DNA of 64,000 bases from Zygaena filipendulae (GCA_907165275.2 OU015669.1:6842501-6906500), one strand, 5' to 3'; shown: positions 22,440 to 35,184, numbered from the stretch's first letter. Translations and numbers: made by a program. Notes: generated by a model not told the origin, from the sequence alone.

Positions 22440-24159
22440 TCTTCTTTGGGATTTATTTAAAAAAAAAACTCACATAGTATTATTAAAGATTTGTATGATA
22501 GATGGATACCTACCTACTTGCGAAACATAATGAAATCCACCATCTGAAAAAGTAGGAAGAGCTTGTGAGTTAAGCTTATCTTCACTTTAAAATCTTATTT
22601 TCACCCAAACCTGCAATTTTTTTCCATATAATTTATAATCTCTAGTATAGGTTTCAGTAGTAATATCTAGCAAGTATGGTATGTTTTGCTAAACTTGGAA
22701 AGCGAACATAATAGGATCGTTTCCGTAACGGTATTGATAATAATGTCGGCAGATTTTACGCATTAAGCTTCTGGAGATAACATCGAGGCAACTTTACCAA
22801 AGTGGTAGCTAACTTAAGTTGTGCTGCAATGAGTGTCGCTTTTCACTGTATAGATACAGATCATTTTAATTATTATCGTAGTTCTTATGGGTTTGAAAAT
22901 GCAATAATGTATTTAAATATTTATTATTTTGACTAGGATTACGTGTTAGAGACGTGAAAGTGAACTCGTGTATAAGAAATGATCCAAAAATTCTTATGAT
23001 AGTGAGGGTCATTACTTCGGATGATATAATAGCTAGCATAATATCCGAAATCATTCATCATTTGTTATAGATTGTTGTGACCGAAATAATTTCATAACTG
23101 TAGTATTTAATGGTTCATGTCAATCATTAGAGACAATTTTAGCTAAACTATTTGAAGATGATGTAACAAAAATTGATTTGCACATTGTGTTTCTAAATAT
23201 GATTGATTTCAATATTTGACCGCCGACTGACAGAGAACATAGGTAGGACGGTGCTATTTTTCACTTTGGGGTCGTGCTGGGAGCACTTGACAATTCATAG
23301 ATTACTAATTTACTATAAGTACTACCTATTAAGTACTGCTAATAAAAATGCGAATAGATTATGTGCCGTATTTGGTTTAGCGGCACATTTTAACATTTGC
23401 CATCTCACGGGCTCTGGATGGATATACATATAAGATGCTTTTATCCCGGCACAATGTAATCCCGAGATCGTATCGGAATTCGTGTTGGGAAATTTGTAGT
23501 TTTTTATAATCATAGATAGACTTCATTATCGTAATTGTTATTTCTTTGTATCTATTTAGGAAACGGAAAGTTAGATTGTTTCAAAAATAAACACAGGCAA
23601 AATCTTTATTGTGTACGATAATAATTTGAACTCAAATCGGATATCCTGACAATCTACATTAGGAAAGTACCTGTCTCTCGTCGACACTTTCATTTTTGCA
23701 TTACGATCATGTTTGTTTAACAAGGACAGCCGTTCAAAAGCTTTTGTTTTGTATGTAGACTAGACGAAGATCGAATTTATGTCCTATAGAACTTTTGCGT
23801 GACACAAATATCTCAAACATCTTTCAGTTTCACTCCTCGTCAATCCCAAAACGGTTCATGTGTTACAAGACTTACAAGTCTGTTCCAATGTAATCGTACT
23901 CATAAAATTGCATAGTTGTATTCAATATTTGTTATTATTCCTATTGGAGTAATGTTCAAAGTTCTGTGCACCGATATTAAAAGTTTTAACCGATTTTTTT
24001 ACTATCTCACGGCTACAATAGCACAACCTTGTCTGGTCAAGTTATCGAATCCTCAATGAAGGAACGGCGACATGTACCATTTACCTATAGTTTCCTTGTT
24101 GTTGACATTTTATTAGCAAATAAAAAAAAATCGTCAGCTAAGAAAATATGTTTATACCA
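22440..24159. other. AT-rich DNA, no gene seen
   Basis: No repeat recognised. The overlapping frames at 22866-23513 look like chance. Confidence 0.45.
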
Positions 24160-24193
24160 GATTTCCCGAGGAAATCTAGGAAATCACGGCTAG
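24160..24193 (+). mobile_element. Tiny Lep1-like 3' end
   Basis: TTTCCCGAGGAAAT, then CACGG and CTAG (24190-24193), followed by T. Only the terminal part is left and its hairpin is broken. Confidence 0.4.
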
Positions 24194-24683
24194 TTCTTGT
24201 ATAAATTTGTTTTAAACAAACTGCTCAATAAATATTTTATAATTTGAGATTTAATAATGTAAATACCGTATACCCAAAATGGACGTGTAGGTATTCGGTA
24301 CGCGTCGAATTGAGGAGCTCTTCTTCCTTTTTTGATGTCGGTAAAAATTCGTAATAGACACATTACAACAGCTTGATATAAAATTGTATTGTATGCAATG
24401 ACATGATTTATATCATTCGTCTGTCAGCTTGTCAGCCACTCATCAGTTGTAACAACCTTGAAAATGATGTTTGCCATATCACAGGGTTTATACGGCTCGA
24501 ATCATTGAAATGTGTCCTCAATAGAAGCTTATGACATACATACTTCACCTTAATGAATTAGCATAACGGGTTATGACTTGTGACTTAGGATCGCTGCTCA
24601 AATTGTGATATCGATCATCTATTACAGTTGGTTCAATCTGGTCCTACTGGTTGTCACAGCTAAATATATAATTTTATGCCAAA
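24194..24683. other. Unique DNA, no gene seen
   Basis: No repeat or frame of note. Confidence 0.45.
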
Positions 24684-24769
24684 CTAGCTGATGCCCGCGG
24701 CTTTACCGGCATGAGATTTAGGATTCTTTCGTGAATTTTTATTGGTGCGGGGATAAAATTATTTATCCT
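24684..24769 (-). mobile_element. Lep1-like 3' fragment interrupted by a MITE
   Basis: CTAG at 24684-24687 is followed by CTGATGCCCGCGGCTTTACC and a diverged body ending GGGGATAAAATT. A GGGCC-ended element starts at 24770. Confidence 0.55.
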
Positions 24770-24914
24770 GGGCCCTTATTCACTATGACCAACAACATTC
24801 CCTCCCGCTCCCGATGCCAAAATATTAGAAATAATATTCTGTATGGCATTAGGACACCATTTTTGTGGCGCGTTATTTTAACGCGACGTGTTATGGTCAT
24901 ACTGAATAAGGCCC
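24770..24914. mobile_element. Short MITE with GGGCC(C)TTATTCA termini
   Basis: The left end GGGCCCTTATTCACTATGAC is matched by the inverse of GGTCATACTGAATAAGGCCC at the right end, about 20 bp with one substitution and a one-base length difference. The element is 145 bp with no ORF. A target duplication is not clear. Confidence 0.7.
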
Positions 24915-25213
24915 AGTACTCGGGACATACATAAAGTACGAGATGCACGGAGTTGCATGCATTTGACGGATGCTAAGATGTTTTGGCTTCCGTCACTAAT
25001 TACGTTTGCAGCTGTTTATATGTATGGCATTTGCATGATGTTACACTAAATTTACCTACGCTTTACAAAGAAATTATAAGCCAGTTGACTCTAATTAAAA
25101 ACTTGAATCAGGGTTTCATATAATATGTATACTTTTCTTATAATATGTATTTATTTTTAATTCTCCAGAATCCAGCGTTTTTCCTATAACTTTGTATTAA
25201 CTTTACCTTACTT
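24915..25213. other. Unique DNA, no gene seen
   Basis: TATAATATGTAT occurs twice near 25119-25150; otherwise unremarkable. Confidence 0.4.
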
Positions 25214-25351
25214 TACCTTATCTTTCCTATTACTTTTAAATCTGTAAATAAATCTTCATTCATAAATCGCGAAATATCATTGTACCTTACCTTTTCTATT
25301 ACTTTTAAATCTGTAAATAAATATCCATTCATAAATCGCGAAATATCATTG
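25214..25351. repeat. Two-copy 69-bp tandem duplication
   Basis: Unit 25214-25282 and unit 25283-25351 match except at a few bases near their starts and middle. Both contain ACTTTTAAATCTGTAAATAA and CATAAATCGCGAAATATCAT. Because 69 is a multiple of three, the minus frame (25213-25419) repeats a 23-residue motif, but the frame is otherwise unsupported. Confidence 0.92.
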
Positions 25352-25929
25352 TTGCTTAACTGTAGAAAAAAAAACGCAGCCTGTATGATCACATCGTAAG
25401 ATTCATGACGAAATTTCATAGTAAAAATAAATCATAATAAATTACAAATAGTCATTTAGTAATAGGTACGATTAGTGAACGTTGTACGTTGCTGGTCATG
25501 CCTATGTGGAGTCCCCCGTAGCTTTGTCATGCCGTGCAAGTGGCATGTGACGAACTACGCCCAAGATTAGAGGTTAACTTACGAAATACTACAGTTATTA
25601 TGAAACTGTAATCTTTGAAGATAGTAAAGCTGGTTACACAGGTCGTGCGTGTTTGTTTTTTGATTTCATGCTAAAATGTCTTGACAAACGTCAAACACAA
25701 TTCGTTAGCGTACCTGCGTATTATTGTGAGTACGACTACTTAGGTATTTGTTCCCTCATAGTTTTTGTTCATTTTTTTTTTGTTTAATGTCACCGTAATA
25801 AATCTTTAAATCGAATGAGGAGATAAGCACAGGCAATTTAAAGCAGAGTTTTATTTGCAGAATAAGACGTCCAACTGCATATTTAAGAAATATTATTTGT
25901 GAAAATTAATGGGGTTGAATGCGTAAAAA
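25352..25929. other. Unique DNA, no gene seen
   Basis: An imperfect hairpin GTCATGCC / GGCATGTGAC lies at about 25527-25552. Confidence 0.4.
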
Positions 25930-26062
25930 AATTTAGAAGATGCTGGACAGCATCAAGATAATTCAGCAGCAGCGCTAACCACAATAAGGTACTGCTTTAG
26001 AGCGGTGGAAGAGTCTGGAGACAGTTTCTGCCCACCAGTGGATAACAAAGAGGCTAATGAGT
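25930..26062 (+). mobile_element. LINE 3'-end remnant
   Basis: GGTGGAAGAGTCTGGAGACA, TTCTGCCCACCAGTGGATAA and GAGGCTAATGAG resemble the end of a lepidopteran LINE family that closes with 'TGCCCAGCAGTGG ... ATAGGCTAATGATGATG'. The GAT-repeat tail is gone. Family assignment is from memory. Confidence 0.4.
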
Positions 26063-26941
26063 AAATATAAAAACCGCGAACTTTCTGTTTTGTGCTTTTA
26101 CGAGTATTCAACTAACAGATTATTGACGATTGATAGACGAACTCTTCTATCAAAAATACGAGAGCGCGACTCATGGGTATGAGTTGGTACCCTGCTGTGT
26201 ATGCATGCATTTGATGTGCGTATTATGTTAGACGTGTGTGTGCGTGTATTATGCTTGTGTGCGTGCCTGTAGTCTCACCCGTTAGTAAAAGTGGTAAAAC
26301 GCTTACGCTGGCCCGTGGACTGTTTGCGAATATGAGATTATTGTGACCATAATATTAATTGCTTTACATCACGCACATAGATATGAGGACTTATAGTTAA
26401 TTCCTCCTCTTCTACATCTACAAATGCCTATATCTATAATAATAACTAGCTTAGCGACAACTTCTCACAGTATAAAGTGGTCAGCCTTGGTCTCTCGATA
26501 TCGAACAGAACTAGATACGATGAATACTAAGACGCATATTTGCGCCAAATATATCTACAATATTCACCACAAATATGCTCGGTTTTGCAAAAAATTTCAA
26601 ATAAGTATGAACGAACTTGTAAAAAAAAATGTGTTGGCCACTTTTTGGCCAGTATCAATTCAGTATGCGAATATGAATCTATCTACCGCGCTCGAGTTTG
26701 TCCGCGTGGGAATCAGATTAATTATATTCTCTTTGAAAACATGATTGTATTAAGAATTTCGTTTCCTTTGCGTTGATAACCCAGTCGGTCTATAGTCTAT
26801 AAATAAAATATTTTTGTGCCATTAATCTAAATTAGTTCAGCTGTTGCCGCTTGATTGAGCAACAGAGGCACTTAAAATCTCTGTTATAACATTAGTAAGA
26901 TAAAGCAATGCTACTGAAATCACAAATATACTGAATATGTA
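26063..26941. other. Unique DNA, no supported gene
   Basis: A GT-rich stretch lies at 26233-26270. A 106-codon plus frame at 26424-26744 shows no domain, signal peptide or codon character to support it. Confidence 0.4.
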
Positions 26942-27060
26942 AGATTAGATAAGATAAACTTTATTCAGCAAGAACAAACACATACACCACGCAACAAACA
27001 CTTTCAATATAAAGGTAAAAAAAGTATAGTGCCTTGCTAAAAGTACAGGCAACCATTGCA
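26942..27060 (-). mobile_element. Possible retroposon 3' end
   Basis: On the minus strand, CTGAATAAAGTTTATCTTAT then CTAATCTTA looks like a polyadenylation signal followed by a simple-repeat tail. The upstream part is not recognised. Confidence 0.3.
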
Positions 27061-29163
27061 CCTTTCTACGTATGCATTTATGTATGTTATGTTTAAACCG
27101 CGTAAATCGCGAAAACAAGGTAGTTAGACCCAGTATTCAGTTTTACAACAAAGCGTAATGGTAAAAGTTAAACTCTACGTAAGCTCTAAACTTCAACAAT
27201 GTATCATCGATATTGATACGTAACGAGTAGGTAGTAACAACGTGTTCGGGCAATTTCGCTCCATTGCGTAAACAGAAATCTCTTTTGACACCGATATGCT
27301 AAATCTTAATAGGGAAAGTGAAGAAAATGCAAGATAGCCCTCAAAGTGAATCACTCGCTGAGGTTTTCCGCACCTCCGTGGCAAAACTGTGATCGTGAGT
27401 GATCGTATACGTTCCATTCTTACTGTAGAAATAAATAAATAAATAAGTAAACGTGGTTGTTTAGAGTTGATCTACGCTCTGGGTCTACAAATCGGTTCAA
27501 TGCTCATCTTTGTCTAGCCAAAAGAACTTACACTATGCTTAGGTTGTTAGCTAGGCTCTATAAATAGACTAAGTTCAAATGAGTGCGTTGTTTAAAAACT
27601 CATCTTCGTTATTCTTATAATTTAGCAGAATGATTAGACACAGAGAAGACGGTAAAATTATACGTGTTTGAAATCTTCTACACCATAGAATTAATAGATA
27701 TAGAACCACATTCAGCGCACTCAGTCTTGAAATTTGGTGGTGGTGTGGTGGAAAAAGCTTACTACGTCTCGGTGCGAACGTGTAGTAACGCGCACGCATC
27801 GATTGGTTTGTACTTCCATTTTGGACGGAATTTTTATTGCAATTAACGCTCTTTGTGTAATATTATCTCTATGATCCACACAAATATTAAATTTCTCTTT
27901 GTATAGTCTTTATATTTTTTTTCATATTAAGACGTTTATTATTGTCACTGGCTTATTCATTTAAATCCTGAAGAGGTCAAAAGAAACCCCTTGGTTCCTA
28001 GCGCTATGCCTAGAAGAAAAAGCAAAGCGTTGCATAGATTGGGAATCCCCAAAATTTACCCGAGCATATTTTATACGTACCTATAGTGTTCAGATTCCCT
28101 TTAACGTGAATCAGGAAGTGTAGCCCACGACGGTTGCTCAACGGTATCTAACATCACGACAAAGTGATTTGCGCGTGTGCACAAACCATTGCATTTACGT
28201 TATGTCCATTTGTTGCACGTAGATTGTAGGAAATAGCACCATCATGTAGCATCCACATTCCCCTTACTTATTGTCTTCTTCTTGTAGTAATTTACAATAC
28301 ATAAGTCATTTGGGGGATAGTGTCTTCTGGATAGGTACCTACTACACATAGAGCGGTTTGTTTCGCATACATCCAATGCATTAGTTTCTTTAGAAAATCT
28401 TAATTAAAGCATATAAAAGGATTCTTTTTCGACATTACGGACAACGTCTTTGCGTCATATCAATGAAACGGACAAAAAGTTTGAAAAATCACTTTTATTT
28501 ATTGGTAAATATTTATTTTTAATTTACCGTCACATTAATACATAATATTTTTTTTGTCTATGAAAACTCTCACGTACATTTTCCAGTATGTATTGGTCTT
28601 CACTTTTACATTTGGTGAAAATAACATAACCGTCACATGTTGCAGAATTAATAGACTATAACTATCATGTTATAATAAAACAGCGAATGGAGAATTAAAA
28701 CCAGAAATATACAGGCCAAGCATTGTTATTAATTACTAGCTGATTGAATTGAAACTAGGTACAAAATCAAATAAAAGTTACAAATTATGTAGATGAAAAA
28801 GAATGATCGGTCTCTCACTTATTTTATAGTTTCATAGATTATTATTATTAAGTAATTGCGAGTCACCGTTTATAATAAGCAATGTCCCCACCGAAACTTG
28901 AATATGGAACTAAGGTTTCCCACCCGGCTGTACCTTTAGATCTATTTTCGGTGAGGAAATTGATACTACTAATTGAATAAGTGACCTTAATTTCCCCTTG
29001 TAAGAATTCTTTGCCCATTAAGTCACAGATTTTTGGTTTTAAGTTTAAGCTTATAGGAATAACCTAATTCTAAATGTTTAGAATCCAATTTAATTTAGGA
29101 TAGATGGTAATTAACTTAAAAAAAATATAGGAAAACAAAAAGAACTGTGGCGTAAGTTTTCAA
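27061..29163. other. AT-rich DNA, no gene seen
   Basis: An (AAAT)4 run is at 27427-27443. The frames at 27193-27846 overlap on both strands and look like chance. Confidence 0.45.
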
Positions 29164-29510
29164 GGATGTTGACGACTTTGGAAAATAAAAAATTCTTATT
29201 AGTCCGTCAGTTAGAAAATAAAAGAAACAATAGGCAAGTATTTTTTGCTTAAAATATACAGATTACAGATATAAAGCGCATTAAAGTTTAGGGTGGAGGC
29301 TCGTGACGGCATTAACCGGTATAAGCCCCCATACAAACTGCACCGTGATGTCACGCGAAATTTCAACTCAATGTATCGCCGTTATTTTAGGATTACGTAC
29401 CTAAAAAAAGAAAAAAATATGTGTCTAAAACAAAGACATTCTATATCATTGGTGTCTAATATTTTTTATTAATCTACAAGACGGACTAAAAGAAATAGTC
29501 AACTAGCCCA
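29164..29510. mobile_element. MITE family C, copy 2
   Basis: The layout is the same as 15805-16130: GGATGTTGACGACTTT at the left, TTAGTCCGTCAGTTAGAAAA, centre TGATGTCACGCGAAATTTCA, and right end AGTCAACTAGCCCA. An extra segment of about 28 bp (near 29420-29447) partly repeats the neighbouring GTGTCTAA sequence. Confidence 0.8.
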
Positions 29511-30900
29511 TTACGATAGTCAGTAGTCAATTAATATAAACTCTATGTATAAACTATTCTTTTTTAGAAACTACTTATTTGTTAGACTGATATTTTCTTC
29601 ATAAACCGTCATATCACAACTAGTTTAGTTTGCCCCAGGCCAATTATTCCCAGAGTTATGATCCGTAACTCTTGCCTTTTAATGCCATCTTTATATATCT
29701 TTACATAACTACGTAGAGTTAATTATAATTTTAATTTTACTGTCCATAACTGCTACGCCCTAAGGCATATTGTAGTTATTTATAAGTAAAACAATATTTG
29801 AATTAAAATTATTCTTCGTAATGATATCATTAGAACTTTTTGCACTGTTTCTGCTTAGTTGTATCGTAAAAAAATATGATAGATAACCTGTAAATGAGGA
29901 GGCATATATTTATTTTTAATACGATCCTAAAGCTGTTCAGTTCACGCTTCATCACTCAACTGGAACACGCCCAGAATCTAATTAGGAGCACAGAATCAGA
30001 ATATGCAAATTTTATTTATCGATAAGCCTGTCTCGAGTCTCCACTCAACATCCCTTACTTTCGTTTATTGTCTACATTTAGGGGCATTTTTATCAAAAAT
30101 TTGTTAAAAATAACCACGATTTTTATTTTCAAAATAAACTTTAATAGATTAAAAATCAACAGACTTCAGATAATAATAAAAAGTTATCTGTTTAGAATAG
30201 TTAGCACATTAACGATATGGAAAGGTAAAATCGTACAGGAAAATAATATTAGGTAACGAGAGTACATAGATATAACTGATTGTATTGTACATAGATATAA
30301 TTTTTTTGAATCAATTTTTCTGAAACTGCGAACTGCGACGATATAATTTTCATCAAGATAAAATCACAGCATTCACGATTTCACGAATGATGATCCTATA
30401 ATAATAAAAATCCAAATGCTTAAGCCATTCTCGTTATTGATACTTACGCATTAAAATCTACTTTTAATGGGAATGTAGGTTATCTTTATGTCTCATCCTC
30501 AAACTAACGTTATTGTTCATTTCTACGTCCTGATTTTTACACTTTATTAAAAAATGCATTACTACGTGAAAAAAACGTGAATATGTTTGATTTCGTTACC
30601 TCGTTCATATCTCGAGCTCTTGACTAAGATATATTATATTAAGATACTCGCATATCAAATAGAAATAGAGCCTCAATCATAGGCAATTCAGCTTATTACT
30701 TCACGAATAATATTGTAATAAAAATGTCATTTCTAGAATACCTTGTTCAGGTGATTTGACCATGTATGCAACGTTGCAAGTTCATATTTGCAGTGGACAA
30801 GCCTTCCAATTTAAAATTTGCACCGCGGTGTCGCGTTCACGTGTCGCTGGGGTTGGATTTTATTTGGTTGGGTAAAGTTTGAAGTCCACTCGGTTGGATG
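29511..30900. other. AT-rich DNA, no gene seen
   Basis: Nothing recognised until composition turns GC-richer at about 30820. An E-box CACGTG lies at 30839-30844, upstream of the putative promoter. Confidence 0.45.
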
Positions 30901-30927
30901 CGTCGCGTGGTTGCGCATAGCGACGCC

Positions 30928-30962
30928 TCAGTTTGCTGGCGGTGTCCGCGCAGCTCACTCGT
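30928..30962 (+). promoter_or_regulatory. Candidate core promoter: initiator plus DPE
   Basis: TCAGTT at 30928-30933 matches the arthropod initiator TCAKTY. Taking its A (30930) as +1, positions +28 to +33 (30957-30962) read ACTCGT, five of six matches to the downstream promoter element RGWYVT, and +24 is G as preferred in such promoters. No TATA box is seen. The spacing is right but the motifs are short, so chance cannot be excluded. Confidence 0.4.
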
Positions 30963-31378
30963 GTATTTCATCAGAAGCCTTATTCGAAAGAGCACTGACG
31001 GACTTCTCGATAAGGATCGGGAACGTTTCGGCCAGTAAAGACGGTTCAACTGTCGCTTTTTAAAACATCGAATAGTGTGTTGTGAATTGTGACTAACAAA
31101 ATATTCGCATCGGTAACCGAAAATAAGATTGCTTCATCCTTAAACTGTATAAGGCTTTGCAGTCTCATGGAATAGAGCGTGGAGTAGACGTAGTGTTTTA
31201 TTAGTGCTTTGGAATGAGAGCATATGCTTACTGTTTAGTGAATAGTGCTAATTGTGTTCGATTCTGAACCTACAATACGTTTCAGTGAACGTGAAACAAA
31301 AAGTGGTTTTGTGCTTGTATCCATGTGACTACCGGATTATTGATACGCGATTCTTTTCCTTGTCCAGTTCGATTCGTG
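30930..31378 (+). other. Candidate non-coding first exon of a host gene
   Basis: From the initiator the sequence is unique and less AT-rich, and from about 31063 it takes on the wording common in insect 5' UTRs (GTGTTGTGAATTGTGAC, TAGTGAATAGTGCTAATTG, CAGTGAACGTGAAAC). It ends TTCGTG followed by GTAAGT at 31379-31384, a near-consensus splice donor. ATG triplets inside open only short frames, for example at 31215, consistent with an untranslated exon. An 81-codon frame at 30818-31063 crosses the proposed start and is not taken as coding. If right, the DNA from 31379 onward is first intron and the coding exons lie beyond the window. The gene cannot be named. Confidence 0.4.
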
Positions 31379-34144
31379 GTAAGTTACTTTGCCTTACCCC
31401 TATACTATTACAGCATACAGTGTTTTCGATGGAAAATATAGATTCATATTGTTTCCTCAGTCGATCTTAATCTTAAAACAAGAAAACATCCTTGTGCTGA
31501 TTATAAAAGTACCTACTATCATATCTGTATATCTGTTTAAATATTCAATTTCACGTTACTTTATTAAAAAAAAAATCATTAATGCAGCGGTGAAATTTAA
31601 TTTCGATCTAGATTTATGTCTTTGAAGACGTTGAAATTAAGTTTTGTTGAAAAAAAGCGATCTCGAAACGTAGTTGATGTACGTAATTAGGAAGTACCTA
31701 ATGATATCAGTGATAAGGATACTTGATAACGTTGTGGTAATTCGAGTAGTAACCTAGGTGACAAACACGTAAACACTGAAAAAAAGCTCTCAATGGCATG
31801 ACATTGAAAATAAAACGTAAAAAAAGAAAGTGAAGCCAGCAGTTTATTAGCAATGTGGGTCGCACATACATCACGTTGAAATTGGTGATAGTGAAGGCTT
31901 AAAAAATAATTTACAATTAATTAATATCTTCAATTGGGAGTGCGAATGATTCGACAGTTTCCAACGCAAGCGATAGTGGGTCATAGAGTTTATTAATCGC
32001 GAATTTACTTGAACAAGTGGAACTAGGCAGTGCTGGTTGCCATTGTGAACTAAACCAATTAGATCAACCGAAGTATCCATTCACTTTTGTATTAGACGAA
32101 TTTATTATCAAAACAGTGTGTGTCAAGGACGCACTTGACATATTTAGAAGTACCTACACATAAAACAAAACAAGGCATTCGCTATGTTGACATGATCTGC
32201 TCATTACTTTCGCCAAATAAGATTTTCTTATCTTGAAATACGTTCATAAATGATAATAGTAATGATTACTGTTTGTTTGAAATCAACGGACTGTAAATAT
32301 ATGCTTATTGTATGTTCATAAGTTGATGTTATAACATTGCAATAGAGAGTTCGACCTAGGCACAGATTGAATTTCTAGGTTTTGAGACTCAGGCAACCAG
32401 GCGGCCATTTCTGTAATCTCCATGACCTCGACATCACGACGAATAAGAAATATTGACGGTCGTGAGCGTTGAGATTTAAATTTAAATTTAAAAACGTGTT
32501 CAAAGTTAAAACGTATTTGTCTACCAGGTAATTCTACAATATGTATGAGCTGTAGCCTCAAAAATTAAAGAAGAATAAGGTCGTCAAACATGTATTGGTT
32601 TTTCTTATAAATCCGTCATATTTATCACTCATACTAACTACTTTTTCTTGTAAATTTTGGTGGATTCAGGTTTTATTTTTATTATTAGTAACCGTAAGGT
32701 CAATAGCAATACTTTAAGATTAAGTAGTGGACAAGAAAATGCGAACGCTCGACGTACATTTGTGAAGAGCGAATTCATTTTAAATTGTAGGGCGATCGGT
32801 GGCATTAACTATTAGATAGCTTACACGTGCATTTCCTAAGTTACCATTTTCGATCACGATCCGCTTCGGTTTGATTTTGATTCGATACAATGAGACCCAG
32901 TGGAGTGGATTACTATCGGCTGTCCTTGGTATAGCTATCTTGTGCTAATGGTTGTGCTATCGTTCTTCACAGTGACTTTAATACCTACCTATGTTATTTA
33001 GAAAAATCTTTCTTCTCTATTTTTATATCTATAAATCTGAATCACTAAAAAGTGACTTTAACTATCACGTCTGCTGTAAGGCTCTAAATTGAATAGAATA
33101 ATAAGTATGGGCATGGCCCATAAAATCCCCGGGTTCGAAATGCCTAGGCAGCACCTGCTTACTCATATTATGGGACCAGACATAAATGGACCAAGTAACC
33201 AGAAAATCATAGCAGTATACGGAGTACTTGTCACTCATAGAAGAGCAATCTAAAACGTTTAGGGTTAAACCTGTACAAAGTAGATTAATGACATTTGAAA
33301 TCTTAAACCTCAATTCTTGAACAATCGTGTTTGTATGGAATGCCGCATTTTATCACTACCAGAAATATGTGTTGTCCGTCAGTAAATCATACCTACTCGG
33401 CAACTACCTATTGTCCCTTATTTTCTCTTTGCATAATAAATTCTGACCACTTTCTATTACTACGTCTTATTTTTGGAAAGTGAAGTAGAAAATTTTGTAT
33501 TTAGATATTGAGTTGAATAAGCATGCAAGATTCAATGTCATTTATAACTAAGTAAACAAGTTTTAGGGTTAACCACTTCTCTCTGGCGTTAACGAAAAGT
33601 AATTTGAAATCGGGAAGCAATAAATTTACAGAACCTCATTTTAATATGAACGAATCTTATTTATTTATTTAACAACATAAAAATAAAGAAAATATAAAAG
33701 TAAACATGTACAATAAAGTAAAAAAATGCCATGAATAACAAAACACCCTTAGATCATTGAAGCAAATCTATATAATATATTATAATTTTAAAAGCGTAAA
33801 GTTGACGTAAACAAATTTGTCCCTATATCAAATCAGCAATACTATTTGAGATCAGCGTACGTTTTTAATAATTTTACATATATACACATCTTTCAAATTA
33901 ATTGTCATTGAAAGCTGTTTATTTCATGTCTGTTACCATTATTACTCCATAATACATCCCTACGAGGAGCTTAGTCATTTTTATCCCCAACTATATGGAG
34001 TCACGCCTGGCAATATGGCACGATTGCCTCGAGTCTCCCGATAGGCCCCTTCATCGTGCGCCCTGGTCGTAATTACATGATTCACATTTATCTGATGGGT
34101 ATCGATGGCATGTTGATTGTTGTTTTATTACGCTACTATCCTGT
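31379..34144. other. Putative intron, unique sequence, no firm gene
   Basis: There is no clear repeat over almost 2.8 kb, unusual for this window. A minus frame at 32316-32561 (81 codons) has a mixed, coding-like stretch with RRDVEVMEITEMAAWLPESQ, but no signal or domain backs it. A tRNA B-box-like GGTTCGAAATG at 33132-33142 stands alone. Confidence 0.4.
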
Positions 34145-34265
34145 TCTGGACTCGAAATTCCTTCGGGAATTATACATTTTTCCAAGAAGTTCGGTATCAG
34201 AACTAACTACAGTGTGTTGTAAGAAACAAGCACAATCATACAAACATTCGTATTTGTAATGTTAT
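34145..34265 (-). mobile_element. Decayed Lep1-like element retaining its 5' end
   Basis: GGACTCGAAATTCC and TTCGGGAATT lie on the left. On the right, CATACAAACATTCGTATTTG then TAATGTTATAG matches the inverse of the family 5' terminus, as at 7637-7670. Confidence 0.5.
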
Positions 34266-35146
34266 AGAACTATTTACTACTTTCCCGCCTTATGTTCTTT
34301 ATGACTCATAACATTGTAGCGGTAATTCGTTCTGATGCTTGTTTTTAGCTGACATAACCGTTAAGTTTTGGCAGACAAATTCACTAATTAATTGATCGTG
34401 TTCGACACTAGCTTAATCTCCACTTTACGAGACCGTTTTAATCTTTAACAAAATCCACAAGACGTATAGAAAAAAAAACTTATAATGAATGTTCATTTAA
34501 ATAGTGCTAGCACCTCCGTATACTGACCTTTCTATAGCAGATTTAATTTTATTATTGTATAAAGGCGATGATTTTTTAAAAAGCACACAAGCAGGTAAAC
34601 TCAGTAACATGCACTCGAGACGTTGCTTTCCAGTTATTTAATAGCAACGCAACCGAGCACGGACCGAAACGAATTATTTTCATACAAACTATGTACTTTG
34701 CGCAATGGTAACTATGTCTACCATTTGTTTTTTTGATTTAAAAGATTCATGTGTAGAATTAAAAGATGTTATAAATGAAGGTTTTTAAATTCCCAATTAG
34801 TCAAACGTTTATCCGAAATGTTACTTGATGATGAGCGAAGATATTCACGTTTGTAGGTTTGTCAATCAGATGGTTTTTATTCTAGTTTTGAAAGTTTACT
34901 CTTGAAGGGCATTTCATGCACTCCAAGAAAGATAAAGCAAATTGGTTCCTTGTAGCATTGTTTCGTCTATGTATATCATGTATAGTGTATACTCTTGTTA
35001 CTCCTACATGTTATATCATCCTTATTTTTAACTTTTGTGTGCTCTATGTTTTAAATTCGAATCTTGTGTTTAATATTTTTTTATTTCTCTAATCTGGAAT
35101 TAAAAATACAACATGTACCTCAACTTAATGCTGACCACTTTATATT
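34266..35146. other. AT-rich DNA, no gene seen
   Basis: No repeat recognised. Confidence 0.45.
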
Positions 35147-35184
35147 GTGAGGTATATTACCTCACATATTTATTATGTGAGGTA
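35147..35184. repeat. Three-part palindrome built on GTGAGGTA
   Basis: GTGAGGTA (35147-35154), TACCTCAC (35158-35165) and GTGAGGTA (35177-35184) can pair as two alternative hairpins. The middle arm is shared, and the second stem extends to 11 bp (TACCTCACATA / TATGTGAGGTA). Confidence 0.9.

Noticed and set aside
26424..26744. 106-codon plus frame
   Set aside because: No recognisable domain, no strong start context, overlapping alternative frame at 26540-26776; compatible with chance in 64 kb.
30818..31063. 81-codon plus frame at the proposed promoter
   Set aside because: It starts upstream of the proposed transcription start, and its minus-strand overlap (30837-31049) is equally open, as expected from GC-richer DNA.
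33132..33142. B-box-like GGTTCGAAATG, possible tRNA gene or SINE
   Set aside because: No A box at the right distance, no cloverleaf, no SINE body.
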